Positions 42,271 through 52,753 are shown, counted from the first letter of the stretch. The stretch is 64,000 bases of DNA from an uncultured bacterium (GCA_947383005.1 CANDBT010000009.1:1-64000); one strand, 5' to 3'. The notes: a model not told the origin generated them from the sequence alone. A program made the numbers and translations.

Positions 42271-42567
42271 ATACTCTCGATAAATATCCCTGATAAATAC
42301 TCCCAATATCGTTATAGAAAAGCTTCTGTTCGAATATTACCATTTAAGTGGAGAATCATCTTGTCCGTCTGAGACGGATAAAAACCGGTATGCCGAATTC
42401 CTTGTTGTCAGGGCTATTGTGCGTGAACGAATGTGGCCGGGCTGGTGTGGTTATTGATTTATGGATGGGGCGGCTGCAGCCGCGCTTCGGCGGAGAGAAA
42501 AAATGCCGCTGAAGCGCCGTGGCAACCTCATTTAGGAAATGAGATAAAAAGGCTGGCAGTTGGCAGA

Positions 42568-44901
42568 CTAATTTCCAGACATGTTTTTGTAAGGGGATAC
42601 ATCAAAAAGCTCCTGCCGGTCAGCTAATCCGTCGCCTTGTATCAGGGAAGAAAACGGAATAAAGTAATAGGGGGCATACCGGTATTCTTCGGAGGAAGAA
42701 TTTTGTAAATCGACATATCGGTAATACAGCGTATGGTCAATGATATTAAACCAACTTACATCTTCCAAAAGGAGTTCTGTATCGCTTCCATCCAAATTAG
42801 CCGTATAAAGGCGGCCGAGGGTTTTTATTTCCGGGCAGTCGGTAGTCAACAGGAAATAGAGCTTGTCCTGGTACAAGTTGATTTGGAGCGATTCCCTGGC
42901 GGCGTTGGAAGTTACGGGAGAAACAAATAATTCCTGCTGGCTTGTACCGTCCAGATTTATGCGGCAAAGTTTTGTGCGGATCGGAGAACCTTCTCTGTTT
43001 TCTGATAAGGAATAATAAATTTTTCCGTCATAAATCAGATATTCATTACAGGAGAATCCGGAAATCACCATCTGGTCAGCCATTGTATCGATATCAATCA
43101 TGTGAAGCCCGTCTTTGGCCAAATAATAAACCTTGTGGCCTATTACATTGAGATATAACCCGTTGGCAGGTGCATTGGCGCCGGGAAGGCGGGAGAGAAA
43201 AACCGGGGTGCCTCCTGTTTCCGGTACATAACCGATATCGATGGAAATACCGTTTCCATCCGTATAATAGAAAAAGCATTTTCCGTCGGCCATGGTTTCA
43301 AAGCTCATAACGCTTTCCGGGTTGTCAAAGGCCAAATTGGTCAGGTTGGTATTGCCATTGCCATCTATTCTCATCCGGTAGATATTTTTATCGGTGCTGC
43401 CAGCCGGGCTATTTGGGCCAGAGGTAGCACAATAATAGATCCATCCGTCCTTATAGTGCAGATCTTTCATAAAAACATCTGTCAGCAAGTAGGGGGCTGT
43501 CTCGCCTTTTTTTATCCAATAAGTATGCTCTTGATCCAGGCCGTTGCGGAAATACAGATAAGTCTGGTCAGAGACCATGCGGGCATAGCAATGGGTGTTG
43601 CCAAAAAGGTTGCCGTCGTCTTCGGCGGAATTAGCCGGTATTGGATTGACAGCGGCAGGCTTTTCCTCTTTATTACCAATGTTTTCTTCACCGTTTTCCT
43701 GGTGTTCCGGTTTGTCGTTATCCTTGCCTGTTTGATTCTCGGGTGAACCAGAAGTTTTTGTTGATGAAGTCTGATGCGTGCCGACGAGCAGCAGGCTGGC
43801 TGTCAGAAAAAATATGGTACAGAAGGCGGCAGCGGCGGCAAATAGGCTTAACAGGAAGGATTTATTTTTGGCCGGTTTTTCCTGAGTCCGGGATAAGACA
43901 GGCGTTTCCCTGGCAGGTGTCCGGACAGTTTCGGAAGGTGCAACGGGCAGGTTGTTCATCAGCGCTGCTTTTAGTTCCCCCATAGTCTGAAAACGGTCTT
44001 TTGCGTAAATAGCCAGCCCTTTGGCCAAAACAGCTTCATAGGCATAGGGGATGGGAATACCCAAAGCAGAAGGCATTTTCAGGGAATCGACAGTCAGCCT
44101 GTCCATGGAGTTTACGGGAGGGGTCCCTGTGATGGCCAGATAAATAGTGGCGCACAAAGCATAGACATCGGTCCAGGGACCCTGTCCATGACGGGAAAAT
44201 TGTTCAACAGGCGCATACCGGTATTTTAAAATGACCGACAGGCTTTTTTCTTCGTCATCAAAAATTCTGGCAGCGCCAAAATCGATCAGTTTTGCCCTTC
44301 CGTTTTGGTCGACCATAATATTGTCAGGGCTGATATCCCGGTGAATCAGGCCGGTTTTATGGATTTCCTCCAAAGTATCAATTACCGGGGAGAGTAGGGA
44401 AAAAGCAGCCTCGGCGCTTAAAGTACCGTTTTGGGAGAGAATTTGGATTAAACTTTTATCTAAAAGTTCCATTACAATATAAGCCGTTTTGTTTTCCTGA
44501 AAATACCCTTTTGTTTTGACGATTCCCGGGAGAGATTGGTTTTTGAGCAGGAACATAGCCTCCTCGATAAATTTTTCGAGTCCTTTTTGGGAAAGGATTC
44601 CCTTTTTCCCGGTGGCCATAGTAATCACCGATAAATTGTCCGTATCCCGATTTACGAAATCACAGGGGAAATATTCTTTGATTGCCAGTTTTGTTTCTTC
44701 CTGTAAATCCCAGGCAAGGTAAGTAATGCCAAAACCACCTTGATTTAACGCTTTTCCCAGCAAGTATCTTCCGTCTAGGATCGTGGCAAGAGGAAGATGG
44801 CAGTAAGGCAGGGTATAGCGGTTTTCATCGAATCCGCAGTAGGGGCAAGGCCCATTGGCCGTTTTGGGCTGCATACAGCCCATACATCGGTAAATGTTCA
44901 T
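42568..44901 (-). CDS. Membrane Ser/Thr protein kinase with DUF5050-like sensor
   Basis: A 777-residue receptor-like kinase. An N-terminal zinc ribbon (CMGCMQPKTANGPCPYCGF) precedes the kinase domain (residues ~40-300): Gly loop NQGGFGITYLA, Lys in TKLAIKEYF, catalytic loop LIHRDISPDNIMVD and DFGAARIF. A juxtamembrane linker leads to one helix (SLFAAAAAFCTIFFLTASLL) and a ~390-residue outside part made of repeated YY/NLDGS units (MRIDGNGNTNLTNL, RINLDGTSQQEL, TANLDGSDTELL) like DUF5050 beta-propellers. ATG 44901 has GGAGGAAAGC upstream. No phosphatase partner is adjacent. Confidence 0.88.
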   Translation of the reverse strand: MNIYRCMGCMQPKTANGPCPYCGFDENRYTLPYCHLPLATILDGRYLLGKALNQGGFGITYLAWDLQEETKLAIKEYFPCDFVNRDTDNLSVITMATGKKGILSQKGLEKFIEEAMFLLKNQSLPGIVKTKGYFQENKTAYIVMELLDKSLIQILSQNGTLSAEAAFSLLSPVIDTLEEIHKTGLIHRDISPDNIMVDQNGRAKLIDFGAARIFDDEEKSLSVILKYRYAPVEQFSRHGQGPWTDVYALCATIYLAITGTPPVNSMDRLTVDSLKMPSALGIPIPYAYEAVLAKGLAIYAKDRFQTMGELKAALMNNLPVAPSETVRTPARETPVLSRTQEKPAKNKSFLLSLFAAAAAFCTIFFLTASLLLVGTHQTSSTKTSGSPENQTGKDNDKPEHQENGEENIGNKEEKPAAVNPIPANSAEDDGNLFGNTHCYARMVSDQTYLYFRNGLDQEHTYWIKKGETAPYLLTDVFMKDLHYKDGWIYYCATSGPNSPAGSTDKNIYRMRIDGNGNTNLTNLAFDNPESVMSFETMADGKCFFYYTDGNGISIDIGYVPETGGTPVFLSRLPGANAPANGLYLNVIGHKVYYLAKDGLHMIDIDTMADQMVISGFSCNEYLIYDGKIYYSLSENREGSPIRTKLCRINLDGTSQQELFVSPVTSNAARESLQINLYQDKLYFLLTTDCPEIKTLGRLYTANLDGSDTELLLEDVSWFNIIDHTLYYRYVDLQNSSSEEYRYAPYYFIPFSSLIQGDGLADRQELFDVSPYKNMSGN

Positions 44902-44986
44902 TATGCTTTCCTCCAGATGGTGTGCTTTGCATATAAAAATCCGTAAAACGCGTCACTGGCGTACCATGTGCGGCACCGAACTGGCG

Positions 44987-45062
44987 CAGGTATAATGTCT
45001 AACGACATTATACCAATAAAAAAAGAACGTTTCCAGGTTTATTTCTGAAAATGTTCTTTTTA
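44987..45062 (-). repeat. Left ~76-bp direct repeat (family G hairpin plus terminator)
   Basis: Contains GGTATAATGTC-taac-GACATTATACC followed by AAAAAGAACG...GTTCTTTTT, which can act as a terminator on either strand. It is nearly identical (one A fewer or more) to 46711-46785 on the other side of the glycosidase gene. On the minus strand it would end the glycosidase transcript. A further hairpin, CTTATAGTAAACG/CGTTTACTATAAG, lies at 45149-45189 across the stop codon. Confidence 0.82.
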
Positions 45063-45184
45063 TTTTGTATGGTTGTTATTATTGTTCACAGGTATCTTGC
45101 GGACGTAACCGCATATGTTCATTTATAATTGCCTGCGGATCGCTCGGATGGCTTATAGTAAACGGCAAATTTGTTTGTCGTTTA

Positions 45185-46639
<1,455 letters not shown>

Positions 46640-46710
46640 CTATCGAGATTATAGCATATGCACAGTTCGATATGGTATTTTTCCGCGCTTTGCGCAGCAC
46701 CGAACTGACA

Positions 46711-46785
46711 CAGGTATAATGTCTAACGACATTATACCAATAAAAAAAGAACGTTTCCAGGTTTATTTCTGAAAATGTTCTTTTT
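46711..46785 (-). terminator. Right 75-bp direct repeat; terminator of the thiamine operon
   Basis: Same sequence as the left repeat. Read on the minus strand, six bases after the ATPase stop codon, AAAAAGAACATTTTC...GAAACGTTCTTTTTTTATT forms a stem ending in a T run, and then the GGTATAATGTC hairpin follows. Confidence 0.8.
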
Positions 46786-46790
46786 GTTTG

Positions 46791-47537
46791 TTATAAGTTT
46801 TCTTCCAAATATTTTATAATTTGGCGTTTATAATGTAAGAATTCATGGGAAAGGGAGAAGCCCTTCTCTCTGGGTTTAGGTTTATTGATGATAATTTCCT
46901 GCGAAATACGGCCTGGCTTTCCGGTCAGGAGGCAGATGCGGTCCGAGAGAAGGATTGCCTCATCAATATCATGAGTGACAAACAAGGTAGAAAGTTTAAT
47001 CTGTTCCATAACCCGCAGGTACCATTGGTGAATTTCACGTTTGGTCAGCATATCCAGGGCAGAAAAAGGCTCGTCCAGCAGGGTGATTTGCTCGGAAAAC
47101 AAATAAGTGCGCAGCAGCGCCGCCCGCTGTCTCATGCCGCCGGAGAGCTGGGACGGATATTTTTTTTGCGTGCCTTCCAGGCCAAATTGGGAGAAATAAT
47201 CCGACGCTTTTTGTCGGGCTTCATTTTTTTTCATTCCCTTAATAAGCAGGGGAAGGGATACATTATCTATCACTGTACGGTAGGGAAGCAGCAGGTCTTT
47301 TTGAAGCATATAGCTGACTTGGCCTGGTCGACCTGTGATTTCAGCGCCGTTTAGAAAAACCTTTCCTTCGTCAGGCAGACTTAAGCCGGCAATAATATTG
47401 AATAATGTGGTTTTTCCGCTGCCGCTGATGCCCAGAAGGGAAACTAATTCCCCTTCTTTCAAAGATAATGAAATTTGATGGATAATTTCTTGTCCGTTGA
47501 AGGATTTGCTGACTTCTTTTACCTCTAGTACTGCCAT
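46791..47537 (-). CDS. ABC transporter ATPase for thiamine precursor (ThiZ-like)
   Basis: The 248-residue nucleotide-binding subunit of a nitrate/taurine/HMP-type importer. Walker A is LLGISGSGKTTLFNIIAGL, the signature YPSQLSGGMRQRAALLRTYL, Walker B ITLLDEPFSALD and the switch His in LFVTHDIDEA. It forms one operon with the binding protein and permease upstream and the thiamine-binding protein; the TPP riboswitch at the start points to uptake of the HMP moiety or a related precursor. GGAGGGATAAAGC precedes ATG 47537. Confidence 0.9.
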   Translation of the reverse strand: MAVLEVKEVSKSFNGQEIIHQISLSLKEGELVSLLGISGSGKTTLFNIIAGLSLPDEGKVFLNGAEITGRPGQVSYMLQKDLLLPYRTVIDNVSLPLLIKGMKKNEARQKASDYFSQFGLEGTQKKYPSQLSGGMRQRAALLRTYLFSEQITLLDEPFSALDMLTKREIHQWYLRVMEQIKLSTLFVTHDIDEAILLSDRICLLTGKPGRISQEIIINKPKPREKGFSLSHEFLHYKRQIIKYLEENL

Positions 47538-47551
47538 GCTTTATCCCTCCA

Positions 47552-48679
47552 TTACGGCAAATAGTCATTGGTGAAGCCAATATTTTCCGGAAGTTCGGGG
47601 TGGGAAAGCCCGTTTTCATTGAGCCAGGAATAGAAACTATTCCAACGGCCGGGATCTATATATCCCCATTGGGGGGCATCGGCCTGATATTTGTTCGATA
47701 AGTATTGCTGGCTGGCCAGAACCAGCTCCCGGTCGAGTTCTGGTGCGGCTTTTAACAAAATATCGGCAGCTTCTTCCGGGTTTTGAGCCGCATCTTCATA
47801 CCCACGTGACAAGGCAGCCAGAAAAGCTTTTGCCGTATCCGGTTCATTTTCCAGGAATGTATTTTGCGAGATAATTACCGGGGTATAGTAATCGAATACA
47901 GGGTTTAAATCGGAAAAGGCGAAATAATCCGTTTCTAATTGTTCTAGTTCCATCTTTACCCCTGCCCATCCGTAAAATATCCAGATAGCGTCCACAGAGT
48001 TGGTTTTCAGCGCAGATACTTCGTCGGTTACTGTGCTGGGAATTAGCTGGACCCGGGAAAAATCGCCGCCGTCTTCTTCAATAACCGTCTGTAAAGTAGC
48101 CAGTTCCACAGGGGACTCCCAGGTGGCATATTTCTTTCCTTCCATTCCCTTGGGAGTGTCCATGCCTTCACCCTTCCGGGAGACAATTCCGGAAGTATTA
48201 TGCTGGATGACCGCAGCGACCGCTTTGATAGGAAGGGCATTGTCGCCTACCAGTGCCGGAGCCATAGTATCCTGGAAAGATATGCCGAATTGGGCTTTGC
48301 CAGAGGCGACCAAAACTTCGGCTCCTCCTTCCGGCGGCTGGACAATTTCCACATCAAGCCCGGCTTCGTCAAAATATCCTTTTTCCTGGGCTATGTACAA
48401 TCCGGTGTGATTGGTGTTGGGAGTCCAGTCTAAAACAAAAGTGATTTTTTCCCGCAAAATGTTTTTCTGCTGATTATCGGAGCTTGCATCCGCGTTTTCC
48501 GGGGAGACACCGGAAGAATTGGAAGGGGCAGTATTTGTGTCGGCGGCAGGACTGGCATTGGATTCAGCATCAGAACCGGCGGCGGAACCGGCACTGGAGC
48601 CGGTATTTTTTTGGGGACTGCAGGCGGTCAGAGAAAGGGACAAGGCCGCAGCCGTGACAATGATCCATATTTTTTTCAT
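47552..48679 (-). CDS. Substrate-binding lipoprotein, NMT1/THI5 type (ThiY-like)
   Basis: The 375-residue lipoprotein has lipobox LTAC in MKKIWIIVTAAALSLSLTAC, a Ser/Ala/Asn-rich linker, and a NMT1/THI5-like periplasmic-binding fold: KITFVLDWTPNTNHTGLYIA, FDEAGLDVEIVQPPEGGAEV, GKAQFGISFQDTMAPAL and DAIWIFYGWAGVKMELE. This family binds formylaminopyrimidine or HMP. Its place between the permease and ATPase genes under a TPP riboswitch supports that. AGGAGG lies upstream of ATG 48679. Confidence 0.9.
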   Translation of the reverse strand: MKKIWIIVTAAALSLSLTACSPQKNTGSSAGSAAGSDAESNASPAADTNTAPSNSSGVSPENADASSDNQQKNILREKITFVLDWTPNTNHTGLYIAQEKGYFDEAGLDVEIVQPPEGGAEVLVASGKAQFGISFQDTMAPALVGDNALPIKAVAAVIQHNTSGIVSRKGEGMDTPKGMEGKKYATWESPVELATLQTVIEEDGGDFSRVQLIPSTVTDEVSALKTNSVDAIWIFYGWAGVKMELEQLETDYFAFSDLNPVFDYYTPVIISQNTFLENEPDTAKAFLAALSRGYEDAAQNPEEAADILLKAAPELDRELVLASQQYLSNKYQADAPQWGYIDPGRWNSFYSWLNENGLSHPELPENIGFTNDYLP

Positions 48680-48749
48680 AATCTATTCCTCCTTGGAGTG
48701 TGTGGAATGTATTCTCCTGAGTTGATTTGTTGTAACCGTTCACCCGATT

Positions 48750-49511
48750 TTAGTTTTGTTCCCAGGGCATTGACAGCCGATGAAGGATATCTACCGCTTT
48801 CATCAAAACCAGGCTGATAACAGAAATTAAAAAAATTACCGCAAACATTTTGTCAAAGGCAAAAGCTTTTTTGACCCGTGTCATATATACGCCCAAGCCG
48901 CCGAAGCCGCCCAGCCATTCCGAGATGACCGCGCCAACTACCGCGTAGGAAGCGGAGATACGCAGCCCGGAAAAAAATTGCCCCATGGCTCCCGGAAATT
49001 TAATATAACGAAAGATTTGCCAGCGGGTGGCTCCCATAGCCCGCAGCAGATTGACAGCATCCGGGTCGGCGGATTTGAAACCGCTTAAAAGCCCGATGGC
49101 AATGGGAAAAAAGGTAGTGATGACGATTAAAATTATTTTCGGCGTCATTTCATATCCAAACCATAAAACTAAAAGCGGTGCGACAGCCACGGCAGGAACG
49201 GTTTGAGTCAGGATGACTAAAGGATAAAGAGCCTGGTAGAGAATGTCAAATCGATCCATGGCTACTGCGATGGCAAAGCCCAGGAAAATCCCCAAGGCTA
49301 AACCGGCAAACGCTTCTGATAAAGATATCAGTGAATGTTCCATCAGAGCGGGAAACTCGGTGACGAATGCCTTCCCCACTTGGAGAGGGGAAGGCAGCAT
49401 ATAAGCGTCAATAAGCCCTGTGCTGGTAATACATAGCCAAAAGGCAAGAAGAAGAAAAACGGCGGAACAAGACCATAGCTTATTGATGATGCTTGGTGAC
49501 TTTTTGATCAA
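48750..49511 (-). CDS. ABC transporter permease (ThiX-like)
   Basis: The 253-residue permease of the SsuC/TauC type has six membrane helices and the EAA loop seen as LLRAMGATRWQIFRYIKFPG. Other family parts are LPSPLQVGKAF and AVVGAVISEWLGGFGGLGVY. It starts inside the end of the thiamine-binding gene (32-base overlap), a sign of translational coupling, and is followed by the binding protein after 70 bases. Confidence 0.9.
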   Translation of the reverse strand: MIKKSPSIINKLWSCSAVFLLLAFWLCITSTGLIDAYMLPSPLQVGKAFVTEFPALMEHSLISLSEAFAGLALGIFLGFAIAVAMDRFDILYQALYPLVILTQTVPAVAVAPLLVLWFGYEMTPKIILIVITTFFPIAIGLLSGFKSADPDAVNLLRAMGATRWQIFRYIKFPGAMGQFFSGLRISASYAVVGAVISEWLGGFGGLGVYMTRVKKAFAFDKMFAVIFLISVISLVLMKAVDILHRLSMPWEQN

Positions 49512-49776
49512 TGGTCAGCACATCTCCTTCCGGGCGGTAAGTTACTTTGATGTAGGCGGCTACCGACGGCGCCCCTGCACGGATAGCGATATGCTGGCAT
49601 TCTTTGACAATATCCATTAGTTCGTCGTAATCGCCTTCGATAGCCGTTTCAAAAGGCCCTACATAGCAGGAAAGCCCTGTGTTTTTAATATAGGCAATAA
49701 CTTCATCAACGATACGGACCAGCTCCTCGTCATTAGCGGCTTCGGGTAAAGATTGGATGGCTACACTTGCGTTCAT
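49480..49776 (-). CDS. Thiamine-binding protein, MTH1187/YkoF family
   Basis: A 98-residue protein of the DUF77/MTH1187 fold: NASVAIQSLPEAANDEELVR, GLSCYVGPFETAIEGDYDEL and ECQHIAIRAGAPSVAAYIKV are typical. Family members bind thiamine or HMP in the cytoplasm, and Bacillus YkoF is encoded with the ThiXYZ-like transporter. ATG 49776 has AAAGGAGAT; the longer frame from 50019 runs through the family E repeat and is not believed. It is the first gene after the riboswitch. Confidence 0.9.
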   Translation of the reverse strand: MNASVAIQSLPEAANDEELVRIVDEVIAYIKNTGLSCYVGPFETAIEGDYDELMDIVKECQHIAIRAGAPSVAAYIKVTYRPEGDVLTIDQKVTKHHQ

Positions 49777-49798
49777 AAAAATCTCCTTTCTTGTGTAA

Positions 49799-49962
49799 TG
49801 TACTCTCGGAGTCTCGCTGTGCCTGAATTTGTGAGATGATATTTGGTCAGATGTACATAAATTGATAAGGCGTACGTGGAACGTACGTTGATTGAATTTA
49901 GGTGCATATGGCGGAAAATCATCCATAAAGGCAGGTGCAGGAGAGATTCCGAGAGTACATGG
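49799..49962. repeat. Family E palindromic repeat, copy 2
   Basis: Arms GTACTCTCGGAGTCTC and GAGAGATTCCGAGAGTAC enclose AAGGCGTACGTGGAACGTAC. The left end begins 14 bases before the thiamine-binding gene's ribosome site. Segment order matches 14450-14609. Confidence 0.8.
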
Positions 49963-50004
49963 TAAATATTGTGCAAATTTTGGGCAAGTCGATAGGAGTT
50001 TTCC

Positions 50005-50262
50005 CTGCTTGCCGCGCATCCCACACGCCGCTTTAACGGCATATTCCTCTGTGTGGGCCTGTGCAATCGAGTAGGGGAGGTTACTTCCCCTACTCGCCGC
50101 GCCGGGCGCCCGTCAGCTTTAGCTGACATCTTCCTTTGGACGCCCGTGTGCAGAACAAAGAGTCCGGCTTGCCGGACTCTCGCGCCGGAGCGCGGCTGCG
50201 CCAGCAGCCATCTTCCTTTGCGCGGAGTGCGCATCCACGCGGAGCGTTTTTGTTTCATAGGA
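50005..50262. repeat. Family F GC-rich hairpin cluster, copy 2
   Basis: CCCACACGCCG...CTGTGTGGG, GAGTAGGGGAGG/TACTTCCCCTACTC, GGGCGCCCGTCAGC with TCCTTTGGACGCCCG, and GAGTCCGG-ctt-GCCGGACTC. It lies in the 5' leader of the thiamine operon, between riboswitch terminator and first gene. Confidence 0.7.
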
Positions 50263-50273
50263 CGTACTTTCCT

Positions 50274-50309
50274 ATGAAATAAAAAATCCGCCTGGACTGC
50301 TCCGGGCGG
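50274..50309 (-). terminator. Riboswitch expression platform terminator
   Basis: On the minus strand CCGCCCGGA-gcag-TCCAGGCGG is followed by ATTTTTTATTT. It lies 50 bases after the TPP aptamer and is the likely switch between full-length and short transcript. Confidence 0.85.
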
Positions 50310-50359
50310 AAAAATATGGCTATATTGACTATGCAGACTGCATATCTATTGGCTCTCAA

Positions 50360-50455
50360 TAATTCCTACGCTGGCATTATCCAGATCAGGTTCCAGGGTT
50401 TAAAATAAATTCCTATTTTATCTCAGCCGGACAAATATTCCAGCACCCCTTTTGA
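50360..50455 (-). promoter_or_regulatory. TPP riboswitch (THI element)
   Basis: On the minus strand the conserved blocks occur in order: GGGGTGCTGG, GGCTGAGATAAAATAG, ACCCTGGAACCTGATCTGG and ATAATGCCAGCGTAGGAA. These are the hallmarks of the thiamine pyrophosphate aptamer. With the terminator at 50274-50309 it should shut off the thiamine transporter operon when TPP is abundant. Confidence 0.95.
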
Positions 50456-50591
50456 TTGTAGGATAAGTCTATCACGGTTGGGGGTATAAGTCAATAGGTT
50501 AAAATCAATCAATTTTTTTAACTTTACAGAGGTTTGAAAAAATGTTATAGTTAAAAAAAAGAAAAATATAGTTAAATAAGGGGAGAGAGGG

Positions 50592-50906
50592 ATGAGCTTT
50601 ACAAGAGATAGGAGAAATCAGATAAAAAGATACATTTTAGAAAAAATTAATGAGGGCGGAGCAAATGTTGTAAAACGTACGGCTGAGACATTTGGAATAT
50701 CAAAAAATACTGTATATAGATATATTTATGAGATGGAAGAAAATGGAATCATAAAAAAGGATAAAGGTAGCTATAAGCTTGTAGAAATATCAGAAACATT
50801 TGTGTTAAAAAGGTCAGTAGGTGAACTTACAGATGAGGATTTAATATACGGGAAATATATAAGTAAATATATAGTAAAATCTCACTATGCATCGAACGGC
50901 TTCTGA
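50592..50906 (+). pseudogene. Winged-helix regulator N-terminus, cut by the integrative element
   Basis: The 104-residue frame starts with a clear helix-turn-helix (VVKRTAETFGISKNTVYRYI) and wing (ENGIIKKDKGSYKLVE), then begins the second region of wHTH/DUF4325 regulators (GELTDEDLIYGKYISKYI) and stops. Full proteins of this kind run on for ~250 residues with an ATPase-like and a STAS-like part. The break is at the palindrome CGGCTTCTGAAGCCG, next to the integrase, so insertion of the element most likely removed the rest. ATAGTTAAA repeats (50548-50575) precede GGGGAGAGAGG. Confidence 0.6.
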
Positions 50907-51058
50907 AGCCGCATAAATACAGTGTTTTTAAAGCGGTTAAGAGTGGTAAAAAGCAGGGAAATGTAGGTAATTCCTATTTTATTCCTGCACCACTCCTATA
51001 CCGCTATTCCTATATTTTGAGCAACTGCGACTTTGCTTTTCTACACCATTATAACATC
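50897..51058. promoter_or_regulatory. Probable left attachment region of the integrative element
   Basis: CGGCTTC-t-GAAGCCG (50897-50911) spans the stop of the truncated regulator. Between 50960 and 51012 four TTCCTAT/CTCCTAT motifs occur, in part inverted against GTAGG, as expected for integrase arm-binding sites. The integrase gene ends at 51059. The right junction is outside the window, so the core site is not proven. Confidence 0.5.
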
Positions 51059-52294
51059 CTATTTTATTTTTTCTATTTCTGTTTTCAGCCAATCAAATTC
51101 TCTTTGAGTATAAACCTTTTCTGTAATATCCGAAATCTTATGACCAACCATGTACTTGATAGCATACTCATCCACTCCGTATTTCTTTGCCATCGTTACA
51201 AAATGTTTTCTGCCGTCATGAGGTCTGTGTTCCGGATTCAGATTTAACTCGGTTCGTATCAAATCAAAGGCTTTTGTGTATCGGTTGTAGGTGAGCTTTA
51301 TATTTTTCTTGTTCCGAGCACTCGGATCGACCCAGTTCAGCAAATACTTACTGCCGAGTTCTTCAGCTTCTTTATATTTCATTTCAACCAAAGAACGAAT
51401 CTTGCTATGGATCGGAACTATCCGTTCGCTTCCGGCTTCGGTCTTCATACCGCCTTTAAACGTTCCCTCTGTCAAATCTACATTCGCCAATTCTATCAAT
51501 CCAAGCTCCTGAGGGCGCCACCCAGAATAGCATTGAATCAAGAGGATGTCTATACCTCGTTTATCGTTTACATGCTGCCATAGTAGCTCAATCTCTTCTT
51601 CAGTAAATGCGATATGCTCCCGTTTGACATTATGGCACTCTTTCACAACTTCATCGGTCAGTTTAAAGGTTCGGGAATAGTTCCTGTCCACAATCTCATA
51701 TTCCAAAGCGTAATCCAGCATCAGGTTAAACAGCGACTTAATTTTGTTCTTCATAGTTGCGGTCGGGGTCTGCTCAACACCTTTGATAACTGCAACACCT
51801 TCTTCCATACATCCTTTGATGTGTCTGGCACGAATATCCATCACCCTCATACTGTAAACAGCGGAGCAATACTCCCAGGCATTCTCGGCAGCCTTTGGGT
51901 CTTTGACCGTCTTCTCATACTCAGGGAACCATTTGTCGTAGAGTTCCTGCATGGTGATGGCAGGCTGCAAGTCATATGGATTCTTGTTATATTCTACGAG
52001 GGCTGTATACGCATCATTGTATGTAGGAAAGTAGGATTCTGGTTTCAGCGGTTTACAAATAGGTCTGCCGGTTGCTGTCTTACCAACTGTAATCATAGCC
52101 CGGAAGGGATTGCGCAGGTTCCGGTTCTTAATCTCGCTGATTTGTCCGAATCCGTTTGGCAATCTTCTTCTCTTGTTATTCTTGTTTCGGGGTTTTCTCG
52201 GTTTTACGTCCGGCTGTATTGGATATCCACAGTGCGGACAGAATGTTGCTTTGTCGCTTACCTGTAATTCGCATTCAGGGCATTGCATCAACAT
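51059..52294 (-). CDS. Tyrosine integrase with N-terminal zinc ribbon
   Basis: The 411-residue recombinase starts with a zinc ribbon (CPECELQVSDKATFCPHC), then a basic arm-binding region (RKPRNKNNKRRRLPNGFGQI), a SAM-like core-binding domain and the catalytic domain. The active residues are all present: Arg in YSGWRPQELGL, H359-x-x-R362 in RPHDGRKHF, H385 in MVGHKISD and nucleophile Y395 in EKVYTQREF. It is likely active and would integrate and excise the island starting here. It points toward the junction, away from the cargo. Confidence 0.93.
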   Translation of the reverse strand: MLMQCPECELQVSDKATFCPHCGYPIQPDVKPRKPRNKNNKRRRLPNGFGQISEIKNRNLRNPFRAMITVGKTATGRPICKPLKPESYFPTYNDAYTALVEYNKNPYDLQPAITMQELYDKWFPEYEKTVKDPKAAENAWEYCSAVYSMRVMDIRARHIKGCMEEGVAVIKGVEQTPTATMKNKIKSLFNLMLDYALEYEIVDRNYSRTFKLTDEVVKECHNVKREHIAFTEEEIELLWQHVNDKRGIDILLIQCYSGWRPQELGLIELANVDLTEGTFKGGMKTEAGSERIVPIHSKIRSLVEMKYKEAEELGSKYLLNWVDPSARNKKNIKLTYNRYTKAFDLIRTELNLNPEHRPHDGRKHFVTMAKKYGVDEYAIKYMVGHKISDITEKVYTQREFDWLKTEIEKIK

Positions 52295-52322
52295 TGTACA
52301 TCACTCTCCTTCCACAACCAGC

Positions 52323-52359
52323 ATTATAATAAATAGTGTAGGAATTGTCAACTCCTACA
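52323..52359 (-). promoter_or_regulatory. Integrase promoter with overlapping inverted repeat
   Basis: On the minus strand TTGACA (52346-52351) and TATAAT (52323-52328) are separated by exactly 17 bases. TGTAGGA-N9-TCCTACA (52337-52359) overlaps the -35 box and resembles the TTCCTAT motifs near the attachment site, so integrase or a repressor may bind there. Confidence 0.75.
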
Positions 52360-52504
52360 TTTATATTTTCTTGCTAAACTCATCTGATTTCTAACCTAGA
52401 TTAAATACAGTACGCAGGTGACATGTTTTTCTGATAGCCTTAACATACAAAATCCGAAAAATTCCCGGGGTGAGATTTTGGAAAACATTTTGAAGGAGGG
52501 CTGT

Positions 52505-52753
52505 ATGGACACCATATTTCAAACTGGTTCTGTACCGGTTGCGGTCGCCGCCAAGGTATACGGTAAAGACGCTTCCTGGATACGGGCTGGCATTATTTCC
52601 GGTTGGCTTCCCATCGGAACAGCCACAAGGAATGGTCAACTCGTAACCAAAATCGAAGAAATCAACAGTAAGCTGGGACGGATTAACTTTTATATTTCAC
52701 CCAAATTGCTGTATGAACAAACCGGATACCTTTGGAAAGGAGAAAAAGCATGA
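52505..52753 (+). CDS. Small DNA-binding protein, excisionase-like
   Basis: An 82-residue protein with a MerR/excisionase-like winged helix: PVAVAAKVYGKDASWIRAGI then ISGWLPIGTATRNGQL, and a short tail. Such proteins are common as the first rightward gene of Clostridial prophages and islands. ATG 52505 has AAGGAGGGC. Its stop overlaps the next start (ATGA). It is divergent from the integrase, as expected for a directionality factor. Confidence 0.65.
   Translation: MDTIFQTGSVPVAVAAKVYGKDASWIRAGIISGWLPIGTATRNGQLVTKIEEINSKLGRINFYISPKLLYEQTGYLWKGEKA

Noticed and set aside
46791-49776. Nitrate, sulfonate or taurine transporter
   Set aside because: The same protein families serve those substrates, but the TPP riboswitch and the MTH1187-type thiamine-binding gene point to a thiamine precursor.
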